DNA from: Knoellia sp031844405
Lineage (GTDB): Bacteria; Actinomycetota; Actinomycetes; Actinomycetales; Dermatophilaceae
Length of the DNA stretch: 64,000 nt
Direction: 5' to 3'
Assembly: GCA_031844405.1 (NCBI GenBank)
Contig: JAUZVC010000004.1
Coordinates: 155,239 to 219,238 of the forward strand
Positions 7,891-15,303 of this stretch are shown piece by piece. Every line of letters starts with the position of its first letter. Within the stretch, counting starts at the first letter, position 1. The notes beneath the pieces were generated by a model. That model was not told the DNA's origin. It was given only the letters and a program-made list of their open reading frames with translations, and ran no database searches. A program made the translations under genes and the position numbers.

Positions 7891-8862
7891 TCAGGCCCCC
7901 ACGCCCCACAGGGCGGCGACATGGCGGACGTCGGTGCCGCAGCAACCACCCACGACGTCGAGGTGGGGCAGGCGCGCTGCGAGGGCACTGTGCTCGGCCA
8001 CGAGGTCGGGCAGGTCACCCTCGTCGAGGACCTCGGCGGCGTCGAGCTCGGCGTGGGACTGGCGTGAGGCGTTGACCCGCAGGCCTGTGACACGGGACGT
8101 CCACGTGTCGTCGTCGTCCGCAGCCGCCATGACGTGGCTCGGGTGCGCGCAGTTGACCAACAGCTCCTCCGGCGGCCCCTGCTCCCAGAGGGACGCGACG
8201 GCCTCGCCCAGCGGAGTGCCGTCGGGAAGGCGTCCGTCGGTCTCCACCGTGAACGAGACGGCGACGTCGACCGTGTGGGCCCGGGCGGCTTGGACCACAC
8301 CCACGGCCTCGGCGACGGTCGTCAGCGTGTAGGCGGCCGCGCGGGTGGCCCCGCTCTCCGCGAAGGCCGTCACTTGGGGAAGGTGGTAGGTCGCGAACTC
8401 GTCGGCCGACCGCTGATCACCGGCGACGTAGCCATCGCCGCGCGGACCGATCGTGCCGCTCACGCGGAAGCTCGCGTAGCCCGACCCTCCGGACGGCAGG
8501 ACACCCGACGCGACGAGCGACTCACCGAGCGCGGCCAGGAGGACGACGGCCTCGACGTTGACGCGGCGCACGTCGTCGGGCGCACCACCGACGGCGGCGA
8601 TCCAGTCCGGGTTCGCACGCCACGTGGGCGTCTCCAGCAGGAGACCGGCGCCCGCCCTCGAGGCGACGTCGGCGTATCCGGAGAAGTAGTCGGTGAGCAG
8701 CGCCCGCCCCTCCGGACTGTCGAGCAGGGGGTAGGCGGCGAAGTGGGGCAGCTCGACCCCGTGGTGGAAGATCAGGTCCGTCTCCAGACCGCCGTCGGTG
8801 ACCCAGCGAGGGCCGGCACCCACGTCTGCGCTCGTCACCGCCGCCACGTCTCGATCGCTCAT
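7891..8862 (-). CDS. Homocysteine S-methyltransferase family protein
   Basis: A 323-residue zinc-dependent methyltransferase of the MmuM/BHMT type, which moves a methyl group from S-methylmethionine or a similar donor to homocysteine to make methionine. The zinc ligands are visible as the Cys in VNCAHP and the paired Cys in GGCCGTD near the C-terminus, with the N-terminal DGGLETDLIF substrate loop. The start at 8862 is chosen because AGGAGG lies 9 nt upstream; an in-frame ATG at 8919 has no such signal. The methyl donor cannot be told from sequence. It lies just upstream of miaB on the same strand. Confidence 0.88.
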   Translation of the reverse strand: MSDRDVAAVTSADVGAGPRWVTDGGLETDLIFHHGVELPHFAAYPLLDSPEGRALLTDYFSGYADVASRAGAGLLLETPTWRANPDWIAAVGGAPDDVRRVNVEAVVLLAALGESLVASGVLPSGGSGYASFRVSGTIGPRGDGYVAGDQRSADEFATYHLPQVTAFAESGATRAAAYTLTTVAEAVGVVQAARAHTVDVAVSFTVETDGRLPDGTPLGEAVASLWEQGPPEELLVNCAHPSHVMAAADDDDTWTSRVTGLRVNASRQSHAELDAAEVLDEGDLPDLVAEHSALAARLPHLDVVGGCCGTDVRHVAALWGVGA

Positions 8863-9045
8863 CGGCCCGAGCCTCCTGTCCGCCACGGTGACGGCCCAGC
8901 CTCGACCGTCGAGGTTCAAGCCTGCCCCTCATGAGGACCTGTCCGCCAGACCCTGGTGGCACCGGGCCCGGGGGTCTCACGGGGCGTGCCTGCCGCAGAG
9001 CGCCGCTTGGTGGGCCGGCCGCCGTTCCGCTCGACCTCAGCTCAA

Positions 9046-9095
9046 TACTTGACACGACAACTTTCTCGTGTCATCGTCTTACTTGAAACAACAAC
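9046..9095. promoter_or_regulatory. Direct repeats and small palindrome upstream of yceI
   Basis: An unusually A/T-rich patch holds two direct copies of TACTTGAMACRACAAC (9046-9061 and 9080-9095), 34 bp apart. GACACGA (9051-9057) and TCGTGTC (9066-9072) form an inverted repeat across the first copy. A TTGACA is present at 9049. The layout suggests an operator for a repressor, possibly MarR-like, controlling yceI; the regulator is not identified. Confidence 0.5.
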
Positions 9096-9116
9096 TACCC
9101 GACCGAAGGACACCCG

Positions 9117-9746
9117 ATGGGCCTCTTCTCCCGCTCCTCCAAGACCGCCACGACGACCGTCGCCGCTCAGCCGGCCCCGGCCGCGAGCTCGGCCTACGTC
9201 TCCGACATCGCCGGCGACTACGTCCTCGACGCGAGCCACTCGCGCCTCGGCTTCTCGGCGCGCCACGCGATGGTCACCAAGGTCCGCGGCAGCTTCGAGG
9301 AGTTCGAGGGCACCGCCCACGTCGACACCGCCAACCCGGCCGCCTCCTCGGTCACCGTCACCATCGCCGCCGCCTCGGTCACGACCGGCAACGAGCAGCG
9401 CGACGGCCACCTCAAGACCCCCGACTTCTTCGACGTCGAGAACCACCCGTCGATCACCTTCGTCTCGACGAAGGTCGCCCGCCAGGGCGCCATCTGGAGC
9501 ATCACCGGCGACCTGACGATCAACGCGCAGAGCAACTCGGTCACCATCGACTTCGAGGAGACCGGCTCGGCGAAGGACCCCTACGGCAACACCCGCATCG
9601 GCTTCGAGGGTGCGACGACGATCGACCGCGGCGACTGGGGCCTGGCCTTCAACGCCGCCCTCGAGACCGGCGGCGTCCTCGTGAGCGAGAAGGTCACGCT
9701 CGAGTTCGACATCTCGGCCATCGCCCAGGTGCCGGCCGCCGTCTGA
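9117..9746 (+). CDS. YceI family protein
   Basis: A 209-residue protein with a YceI lipocalin-like beta-barrel (about residues 32-205). Key marks are GDYVLDASHSRLGFSARHAMVTKVRGSF and the DGHLKTPDFFDVENHPSITF block, which typify the polyisoprenoid-binding family. There is no cleavable signal peptide: the N-terminus (MGLFSRSSKTATTTVAA) is a short basic then Ala/Thr-rich stretch, so it may be cytosolic, as many actinobacterial YceI proteins appear to be. GAAGGA precedes the ATG. An A/T-rich operator-like region upstream and a 19-bp hairpin downstream make it a single-gene unit. The physiological ligand is unknown. Confidence 0.92.
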   Translation: MGLFSRSSKTATTTVAAQPAPAASSAYVSDIAGDYVLDASHSRLGFSARHAMVTKVRGSFEEFEGTAHVDTANPAASSVTVTIAAASVTTGNEQRDGHLKTPDFFDVENHPSITFVSTKVARQGAIWSITGDLTINAQSNSVTIDFEETGSAKDPYGNTRIGFEGATTIDRGDWGLAFNAALETGGVLVSEKVTLEFDISAIAQVPAAV

Positions 9747-9760
9747 GGACGCGCAGCACA

Positions 9761-9803
9761 CGCCGAAGGGGCGGGGACCACCACGGTCCCCGCCCCTTCG
9801 GCG
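9761..9803 (+). terminator. Strong hairpin terminator after yceI
   Basis: A perfect 19-bp GC-rich stem (9761-9779 with 9785-9803) and an ACCAC loop lie between the convergent yceI and recX genes and can serve both. Confidence 0.85.
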
Positions 9804-9859
9804 CGCCCGCACTGGACGTGCCGGAGACGGCGAGCGGACACAGCGAGCGGCGGCGGGCG

Positions 9860-10576
9860 TCAGTCGCGCCGGTGCTCGTCGGCCGTGGCGATGGCCTCGC
9901 GGATGACCTGCATCGACACCTCGGACGGGTAGCCCTTGCGCGCGAGCATCCCTGCCAGCCGCCGCATCTGGACGGTGGCGTCGAGGCCATGGAGGCGCCG
10001 GAGCCGCTTCTCGACGAGCTCGCGGGCGCGGTCCTCCTCGGCGGCGGGGTCGACGTCGTCGAGCACGGACTCGGCGACCTCGTCGCTCACGCCCTTCTGG
10101 CGCAGGGTCTGGGCGAGCGCGCGCCGGGCCAGACCGCGACCGGCCTGCTGGGAGCGGACGAGCATCCCGGCATAGGCCTCGTCGTCGACGAGGCCGACCT
10201 CCTCCATGCGGTCGAGGACCGTGGCGGCGACGTCGGGGTCGCAGCCCTTGCGCGCGAGCACCTGCTCGAGCTGCGAGCGGGACTTCGGCGCGTTGGTGAG
10301 CTGCCGCAGGACGATCTGGCGCGCGACGTCGTGAGCGTCGGGCTCGACCCCTTCGACCGCCGGGTCGGGCGGCGGCGCGGACCGCCGGCCCGCGGACCGA
10401 CCAGACCGACCAGACCGACCAGACCGACCAGACCGACCAGACCGCGCACCCGACCTTGGAGACGTCGACGACGCATGTTCGTCGAGCGCGACCCTCAGCT
10501 CGTCGGGAGACGGGGTCGTCCCCGCCGCCCACGTGGGCGGCGGGGACGACGAGGACCAGGAGTCCGCGGACGGCAT
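9860..10576 (-). CDS. recX: Regulatory protein RecX
   Basis: A 238-residue RecX, which binds RecA filaments and limits their activity. The conserved part begins near residue 82 (DVARQIVLRQLTNAPKSRSQLEQVLARKG) and contains the three-helix RecX repeats. The first 80 residues are low in complexity and contain a run of Ser-Gly-Arg tripeptides encoded by a 9-bp minisatellite (10395-10448); they are unlikely to fold. The gene begins 17 nt after recA on the same strand, the classical recA-recX operon. Its ATG lies within a GTATGCCG octamer. A start farther in cannot be excluded because the N-terminal extension is poorly conserved in the family. Confidence 0.93.
   Translation of the reverse strand: MPSADSWSSSSPPPTWAAGTTPSPDELRVALDEHASSTSPRSGARSGRSGRSGRSGRSGRSAGRRSAPPPDPAVEGVEPDAHDVARQIVLRQLTNAPKSRSQLEQVLARKGCDPDVAATVLDRMEEVGLVDDEAYAGMLVRSQQAGRGLARRALAQTLRQKGVSDEVAESVLDDVDPAAEEDRARELVEKRLRRLHGLDATVQMRRLAGMLARKGYPSEVSMQVIREAIATADEHRRD
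10395..10448. repeat. 9-bp minisatellite inside recX
   Basis: Five full copies of GACCGACCA and a partial sixth lie head to tail. The 9-bp unit keeps the frame and encodes (Ser-Gly-Arg)n in RecX, so copy-number changes would lengthen or shorten the protein without a frameshift. Confidence 0.9.
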
Positions 10577-10593
10577 ACGACGTCTGCCCCGGC

Positions 10594-11649
10594 TCAGAAG
10601 TCGACCGGGACCTCGGGCACGACCTCGAGGGGCTTGTCGACCTGGGGTCCGATGCCGAGCTTCTCCTTGATCTTCTTCTCGAGCTCGTCGGAGAGGTCGG
10701 GGTTGTCCTTGAGGAAGTTGCGGGCGTTCTCCTTGCCCTGGCCGAGCTGGTCGCCGTCGTAGGTGTACCAGGCACCGGCCTTGCGGACGAAGCCCTGCTC
10801 GACGCCCATGTCGATGAGGCCACCCTCGCGGGAGATGCCCTGTCCGTAGAGGATGTCGAACTCGGCCTGCTTGAACGGCGGCGAGACCTTGTTCTTGACG
10901 ACCTTCACGCGGGTGCGGTTGCCGACCGGGTCGGTGCCGTCCTTGAGCGTCTCGATGCGACGGACGTCGAGGCGGACCGAGGCGTAGAACTTGAGCGCCT
11001 TGCCACCGGTCGTCGTCTCGGGCGAGCCGAACATGACGCCGATCTTCTCGCGGAGCTGGTTGATGAAGATCGCGGTCGTGCCGGTGTTGTTGAGGGCACC
11101 GGTGATCTTGCGCAGGGCCTGACTCATGAGGCGGGCCTGGAGACCGACGTGGCTGTCGCCCATCTCGCCCTCGATCTCGGCGCGCGGCACGAGGGCGGCG
11201 ACGGAGTCGATGACGATGATGTCGAGGGCGCCGGAGCGGATGAGCATGTCGGCGATCTCGAGCGCCTGCTCACCGGTGTCGGGCTGGGAGACGAGCAGGT
11301 TGTCGGTGTCGACGCCGAGCTTCGCGGCGTACTCCGGGTCGAGGGCGTGCTCGGCGTCGATGAACGCCGCGATGCCGCCGGCTCGCTGCGCGTTGGCCAC
11401 CGCGTGGAGGGCGACGGTCGTCTTGCCCGAGCTCTCCGGACCGTAGACCTCGACGACACGGCCACGGGGCAGGCCGCCGATGCCGAGGGCGACGTCGAGC
11501 GAGATCGACCCGGTGGGGATGACCTCGATGGGCGGGCGCACGTCGTCGCCGAGGCGCATGACCGCACCCTTGCCGTGCTGCTTCTCGATCTGCCCGAGGA
11601 CCACTCCCAGGGACTTCTCGCGGTCGTTCGTGACGGCTGCTGCAGCCAT
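10594..11649 (-). CDS. recA: Recombinase RecA
   Basis: A 351-residue RecA, the strand-exchange ATPase and SOS co-protease. The Walker A motif GPESSGKT is at residues 70-77 and the Walker B segment IIVIDSVAALVP follows. The L2 region (GSPETTTGGKALKFYASVRLD) and the acidic C-terminal end are normal, and there is no intein. The start MAAAAVTNDREKSLG fits the family. Two regulatory signals lie upstream: a RecA-NDp type promoter (11737-11759) and a palindromic SOS box (11826-11841). This gives two promoters, as in mycobacteria. recX follows at once and is co-transcribed. Confidence 0.99.
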   Translation of the reverse strand: MAAAAVTNDREKSLGVVLGQIEKQHGKGAVMRLGDDVRPPIEVIPTGSISLDVALGIGGLPRGRVVEVYGPESSGKTTVALHAVANAQRAGGIAAFIDAEHALDPEYAAKLGVDTDNLLVSQPDTGEQALEIADMLIRSGALDIIVIDSVAALVPRAEIEGEMGDSHVGLQARLMSQALRKITGALNNTGTTAIFINQLREKIGVMFGSPETTTGGKALKFYASVRLDVRRIETLKDGTDPVGNRTRVKVVKNKVSPPFKQAEFDILYGQGISREGGLIDMGVEQGFVRKAGAWYTYDGDQLGQGKENARNFLKDNPDLSDELEKKIKEKLGIGPQVDKPLEVVPEVPVDF

Positions 11650-11736
11650 GTCGCACCTGCTCTTCCTGTGTCGTTCGATGTGCGCGCCCGCCGGCGACCT
11701 CTGTCCGCGGTCGGTCTCGTCGCGATCTCGGGTCAG

Positions 11737-11759
11737 ACGCTAGGTCTCCGCACCGACAG
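11737..11759 (-). promoter_or_regulatory. RecA-NDp type (LexA-independent) promoter of recA
   Basis: Read on the minus strand, CTGTCGGTG, 8 nt, then TAGCGT matches the mycobacterial RecA-NDp consensus TTGTCRGTG-N8-TAnnnT with one mismatch. In M. tuberculosis this class is activated by the Rv2745c (ClgR) regulator after DNA damage, and a clgR gene lies at 25395-25697. The box is about 90 bp upstream of the recA ATG. Confidence 0.7.
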
Positions 11760-11781
11760 CCGTCCGCAGTGCCGTGGAGGC

Positions 11782-11819
11782 TGTGGACAGGCGCTGGGGG
11801 TCCGGCGACCTGTGGACAA
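11782..11819. promoter_or_regulatory. Two DnaA-box-like sites in the recA promoter region
   Basis: TGTGGACAA (11811-11819) is the exact complement of the DnaA box TTGTCCACA, and TGTGGACAG (11782-11790) differs by one base. They lie between the two recA promoter signals. Whether DnaA binds here is inference. Confidence 0.4.
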
Positions 11820-11825
11820 CAGTAG

Positions 11826-11841
11826 ACGAACACGTGTTCGA
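11826..11841. promoter_or_regulatory. LexA-binding SOS box upstream of recA
   Basis: The core CGAACACGTGTTCG is a perfect 14-bp palindrome that fits the actinobacterial SOS box TCGAAC-N4-GTTCGA with a single outer mismatch. A TACTGT -10-like box (11819-11824, minus strand) follows directly, suggesting the LexA-controlled distal recA promoter. Confidence 0.8.
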
Positions 11842-11919
11842 CGGCGGGAGCGACACGACGACACGCCGCGAACCCACCGACGGCCTCCGTCCGACGTCCG
11901 GCGGACCGCCCGACGAGCC

Positions 11920-12378
11920 TCAGCCGGACGCGCCCTCGCGCCGCATCGGCAGGTGCGGAATCCCGTCCTCGTCCTCGAACTCGTCGCCCGAGACCACGAA
12001 CCCGAACCGGGCGTACCAGTCGGCGAGCCGCACCTGGGCGTCGAGGACCATCGGCTCACTGCCCCACCGCGCGACGACCTCACGCATCATCGCCGCCGCG
12101 AGACCGCGACCGCGGTGCCCATCGTCCGTCGCGACCCGGCCCACCCGCCGGACACCGCCGTCCTCGAGCACGCGCAGGGTCGCGACGGGCCCGCCGTTCC
12201 CGTCCGCGCACCACACGTGCCACGTCTCCGGCTCGGCGTCACGCCCGTCGAGGTCGAGGTAGAGCGCCTCCTGCTCGATGACGAAGACCCGCGAGCGCAG
12301 CGCCCACAACCGGTAGGCCACGAGCGGGTCGAGGTCGGCGAAGCGCTGGACGCGCAGGTCGGTCGGCGGTCGGTCCAC
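11920..12378 (-). CDS. GNAT family N-acetyltransferase, ElaA-like
   Basis: A 152-residue GNAT protein. The pattern LRSRVFVIEQEALYLDLDGRDAEPETWH, then RVATDDGHRGRGLAAAMM (acetyl-CoA P-loop, with RGRGLA), then a closing EDGIPHLPM matches the ElaA subfamily closely. Its substrate is not known. The start is a GTG at 12378, chosen because a TAGGGT box ends 6 nt before it. It is divergent from rnhA and lies upstream of recA on the same strand, but the recA promoters make co-transcription unnecessary. Confidence 0.85.
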   Translation of the reverse strand: MDRPPTDLRVQRFADLDPLVAYRLWALRSRVFVIEQEALYLDLDGRDAEPETWHVWCADGNGGPVATLRVLEDGGVRRVGRVATDDGHRGRGLAAAMMREVVARWGSEPMVLDAQVRLADWYARFGFVVSGDEFEDEDGIPHLPMRREGASG

Positions 12379-12384
12379 GGGCCC

Positions 12385-12390
12385 ACCCTA
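12385..12390 (-). promoter_or_regulatory. -10 box of a leaderless promoter (ElaA-like gene)
   Basis: TAGGGT on the minus strand, 6 nt, then the GTG start at 12378, with no Shine-Dalgarno sequence. Confidence 0.5.
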
Positions 12391-12413
12391 GGCAACTGGC
12401 AGACTCCTCCGCC

Positions 12414-13325
12414 GTGACGATTCTTGCGGCGGCGGACGGCTCGGCCCTCGGCAACCCCGGACCCGCGGGGTGGGCCTGGTACGTCGACGAGGACCACTGG
12501 GCGGCGGGCGGCTGGCCGCACGGCACCAACAACCAGGGCGAGCTCACCGCCGTCCTCGACCTGCTCCAGCAGACGGCGGGCGCCGACGAGGACCTCGTCA
12601 TCCTCTGCGACAGCAGGTACGTCATCAACTCGGTGACCCAGTGGATGGCCGGCTGGAAGCGCAAGGGCTGGAAGAAGGGCGACGGCAAGCCGGTCCTCAA
12701 CGTCGAGATCATGAAGGCGCTCGACGAGGCGATGACCGGTCGATGGGACCGCGTCCGCTTCGAGTGGGTCAAGGGCCACTCCGGCCATGCCCTCAACGAG
12801 GAGGCGGACCGGCTCGCGAACGGTGCGGCGACGGCATACCAGAGGGGTGCCGTGCCGGACCCGGGTCCAGGCTGGGGCGGTCGCGGTCAGGACTCCCCCG
12901 CCCAGCCCGCCCTCGCGACCACGGCACCGACCGCGGCCGAGGCGCCCGAGCCCGACCTCTTCTCGACGCTCGCCGACGACTCCGCGCCGTCCGACGCCGA
13001 GCAGGTCATCGCGCTCGAGCGCTCCCTCCTCACCGACGAGGTGCGCAGCGACCCCGCCGCCGTCGCCGCGCTGCTCCACCCGCAGTGGTCCGAGGTGGGT
13101 CGCTCCGGGCGGCTGTGGACCCGTGAGGCGATCCTCGACGAGATCGGCCCCCTCGAGGAGGAGGCCTCCCTCGACGTCCTCTCCTGTATGCCGGTCGGTC
13201 CCGACGCGATGCTCCTTCTGTGGCGCTCGGTGACGGACTCCGGCTCGACGCTGCGCTCGTCGCTGTGGGTGCGCGAGCGCGGCCACTGGAAGCAGCTCTA
13301 CCACCAGGGCACCGCAGAGTCCTGA
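12414..13325 (+). CDS. rnhA: Ribonuclease HI fused to an NTF2-like (DUF4440) domain
   Basis: A 303-residue two-domain protein. Residues 1-140 are RNase HI, which cuts RNA in RNA-DNA hybrids. The catalytic acids are Asp8, Glu43, Asp66 and Asp132, with His122 in KGHSGHALNEEAD, and the basic loop KRKGWKKGDGKP is present. A Pro/Ala linker (about 142-180) leads to a C-terminal 115-residue domain (ALERSLLTDEVRSDPAAVAALLHPQWSEVG to RGHWKQLYHQGT) that resembles the DUF4440/SnoaL NTF2-like fold. The GTG start is not preceded by a clear Shine-Dalgarno sequence. The fused domain might be regulatory or might be an unrelated enzyme; this is inference. Confidence 0.92.
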   Translation: MTILAAADGSALGNPGPAGWAWYVDEDHWAAGGWPHGTNNQGELTAVLDLLQQTAGADEDLVILCDSRYVINSVTQWMAGWKRKGWKKGDGKPVLNVEIMKALDEAMTGRWDRVRFEWVKGHSGHALNEEADRLANGAATAYQRGAVPDPGPGWGGRGQDSPAQPALATTAPTAAEAPEPDLFSTLADDSAPSDAEQVIALERSLLTDEVRSDPAAVAALLHPQWSEVGRSGRLWTREAILDEIGPLEEEASLDVLSCMPVGPDAMLLLWRSVTDSGSTLRSSLWVRERGHWKQLYHQGTAES

Positions 13326-13382
13326 GACCGACCGCTGCCGGCCGGCGACCGACGACCCGACGCCCCGACGCCCCGACCGGCG

Positions 13383-14390
13383 TCAAAGGTGCGACGACAG
13401 GTCGGCGACGATCTCGGCCGCCGGCGCCTGACGGGCGGTGCGGTGGCCCGTGCCCGCCCAGAGGTGGACGAGGTCGGGCTGTCCGGTCGCCTTGCCGTGC
13501 GAGCGCAGCGGCGCGGTGAGGTGGTGCACCTGCGGGTAGGCGGCCGGCGCGACCTCGGTGAAGACCTCGGTCCACGACGTGACGAGGGCGCGCGCGCTGC
13601 GGCCGGTGAAGGCGCGGGTGACGACCGTGTCGGAGCGGACGCCGAGCTCGTGCCGGTGCACCTCCGCCGTGCCCGCCTCGTCGGCCCTGAGGAAGGCCGT
13701 GCCGCACGCGACCGCGTGGGCGCCCGCGTCGAGCAGGGCCGCGACATGGGCGCCGTCGCCGACCCCACCGGCCGCGACGACCGGCAGCGAGGTGAGCCGG
13801 CGGATGCTCTGGAGCAGCATCCGGGTGGGCGCCTGGTGGTGCCCGGTGTCGACCGGTCCACCGCGGTGGCCGCCGGCCTCCCACCCCTGCGCGACGATCG
13901 CGTCGACGCCGAGCGCGTCCGCCCACGCCGTCTCGCCCGCGTCGTTGAGCGTCACCCACACCTCGATGCCCGCAGCCCGCAGCCGGTCGACGACGTCGGC
14001 GGGAGGCCACGCGAAGGCGAAGGACACGACCGCCGGCCGCTCCGCGAGGACGACCTCGATCTTGGCGTCGAAGGAGTCGTCGTCGTGGATCGACTCCCCC
14101 AGCCCGACCCCGGCCTTGTCGGCGAGCGGCTGGAGTCGCGCGGCGTACTCGAGGACGCGCGCCGCGCTGCCCGGCTCGTAGGGCGAGGGCGCGAAGAGGT
14201 TGACGCCGAACGGAGCCCCGCCGACGGCAGCACGCAGGTCGACGATGTCGTCGCGCAGCCGGTCGGGGGCGAGGTAGGCGCCGGCGAGGAAGGCGAACCC
14301 ACCGGCCGCCGTGACCGCCGCGGCGAGACCGACGGTGCTCGGACCGCCGGCCATGGGCGCGAGCACGAGCCGCCGGTCGAGGAGGGTCAC
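13383..14390 (-). CDS. Nitronate monooxygenase family protein
   Basis: A 335-residue FMN-dependent TIM-barrel protein of the nitronate monooxygenase/2-nitropropane dioxygenase family, which oxidises alkyl nitronates. Family marks are LAPMAGGPST at the N-terminus, VSFAFAWPP, the glycine/His block QGWEAGGHRGG (catalytic His region) and VVAAGGVGDGAHVAALLDAGAHAVACGTAFL (phosphate binding). It starts 3 nt after the DUF3046 gene, so the two form one operon. The substrate could also be another nitro or enoyl compound, since the family is broad. Confidence 0.9.
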   Translation of the reverse strand: MTLLDRRLVLAPMAGGPSTVGLAAAVTAAGGFAFLAGAYLAPDRLRDDIVDLRAAVGGAPFGVNLFAPSPYEPGSAARVLEYAARLQPLADKAGVGLGESIHDDDSFDAKIEVVLAERPAVVSFAFAWPPADVVDRLRAAGIEVWVTLNDAGETAWADALGVDAIVAQGWEAGGHRGGPVDTGHHQAPTRMLLQSIRRLTSLPVVAAGGVGDGAHVAALLDAGAHAVACGTAFLRADEAGTAEVHRHELGVRSDTVVTRAFTGRSARALVTSWTEVFTEVAPAAYPQVHHLTAPLRSHGKATGQPDLVHLWAGTGHRTARQAPAAEIVADLSSHL

Positions 14391-14393
14391 GGC

Positions 14394-14618
14394 TCAGCCG
14401 CGCCGAGCGGGGTCGTCCCGGCCGAGCCGACGCTCCTGCGGGACGTCCATGTCGTCGCAGAGCGCGAGCCAGACGATCCTCGGGTGGACGCCGTCCTCGA
14501 GCGCCTGCGCGACGCTGCGTCCGCCGAGGACGCCGAGGACGTGGTCGCGCGCCAGCGTGGGCGCGTAGGTCTCGCCGAACTCGTCGTTCATCAGCGTCCA
14601 GAAGTGGCTGATCCGCAT
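14394..14618 (-). CDS. DUF3046 family protein
   Basis: A 74-residue protein starting MRISHFWTLMNDEFGETYAPTLARDHVL and ending in a basic tail. This matches DUF3046, a short actinobacterial family often encoded near recA-recX; here it is about 3 kb from recA. The core predicts helices with a conserved W..R..LCDDMDVP segment. No function is known. The stop is 3 nt before the nitronate monooxygenase start, indicating co-transcription. It lies divergent from the ArsR-type regulator. Confidence 0.85.
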   Translation of the reverse strand: MRISHFWTLMNDEFGETYAPTLARDHVLGVLGGRSVAQALEDGVHPRIVWLALCDDMDVPQERRLGRDDPARRG

Positions 14619-14652
14619 GTCGGCGAGTCTGTCACACCGCCCTTTCGGGCCC

Positions 14653-14681
14653 TTCAACCCGCGCGGAACCGCCCCTATACT
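14653..14681 (+). promoter_or_regulatory. Promoter of the ArsR-type regulator and exporter
   Basis: TTCAAC (14653-14658), a 17-bp spacer and TATACT (14676-14681) form a good vegetative promoter in an unusually A/T-rich stretch. The A/T-rich tract after it (ACATAATTTCCTTTGT) is a plausible autoregulatory operator. Confidence 0.55.
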
Positions 14682-14715
14682 GCGTCCACATAATTTCCTT
14701 TGTAAGGTCATCGAC

Positions 14716-15303
14716 ATGTCGCGTGCAGTGGAGCCGGACCCGAGGCGGGACCTCGTCCTCACAGCGACGACCCTCAAGGCGCTGACCCACCCGCTGCGGC
14801 CCCGGATCCTCAGCGCCCTGCGCCTCCACGGACCCGCCACGGCCTCGCGCCTCGCGGAGCACCTGGGCGTCAACACCGGCGCCACGAGCTACCACGTCCG
14901 CCAGCTCGCCGAGGCCGGGTTCGTCGTCGAGGCGACCGAGATGGGCAACGCCCGCGACCGCTGGTGGCGGGCTGCCCACGCGCGCACCTACTTCGACACC
15001 CACGACGCCGACAGCGAGACCTCGGCGGCCTACCTCTCGGCGGTCGCCGCGGGCTACGCCGACAGCGCCCAGCGCGCCATCGCCGAGATCGCCACCCTCC
15101 CGCCCGAGTGGGAGGACGCCGGCACGTTCAGCAACTTCACGCTGCGCCTCACCCCCGACGAGGCAGCCCGTCTCATCACCGAGCTCACGACGCTCATCCG
15201 CAGCTACCGTCCGCACCAGGGCACGACCGACGCACCCGAGGACGCGCGCCCCGTCTCGGTCAACCTCGAGGTCTTCCGCGCGCCGGGGATGCCCGCGGAG
15301 TGA
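14716..15303 (+). CDS. ArsR-like winged-helix transcriptional regulator
   Basis: A 195-residue regulator with an N-terminal winged helix: LKALTHPLRPRILSALRLHGPATASRLAEHLGVNTGATSYHVRQLAEAGFV, the helix-turn-helix type found in ArsR/HTH_20 proteins. There are no metal-binding CxC pairs, so it is not a classical arsenic sensor. The remaining 120 residues are mostly helical with no recognised domain. It overlaps the next gene, an MFS exporter, by 4 nt (GTGA), so it probably controls that exporter. The ATG at 14716 is preceded by AAGG. Confidence 0.88.
   Translation: MSRAVEPDPRRDLVLTATTLKALTHPLRPRILSALRLHGPATASRLAEHLGVNTGATSYHVRQLAEAGFVVEATEMGNARDRWWRAAHARTYFDTHDADSETSAAYLSAVAAGYADSAQRAIAEIATLPPEWEDAGTFSNFTLRLTPDEAARLITELTTLIRSYRPHQGTTDAPEDARPVSVNLEVFRAPGMPAE

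Noticed and set aside
5118..8075. A 985-codon open frame antisense to miaA, def and miaB
   Set aside because: It is a GC-driven shadow frame across several conserved minus-strand genes, with no recognisable domain.
10395..10448. A CRISPR or integrase-type repeat
   Set aside because: The 9-bp units have no spacers and lie in frame within recX.
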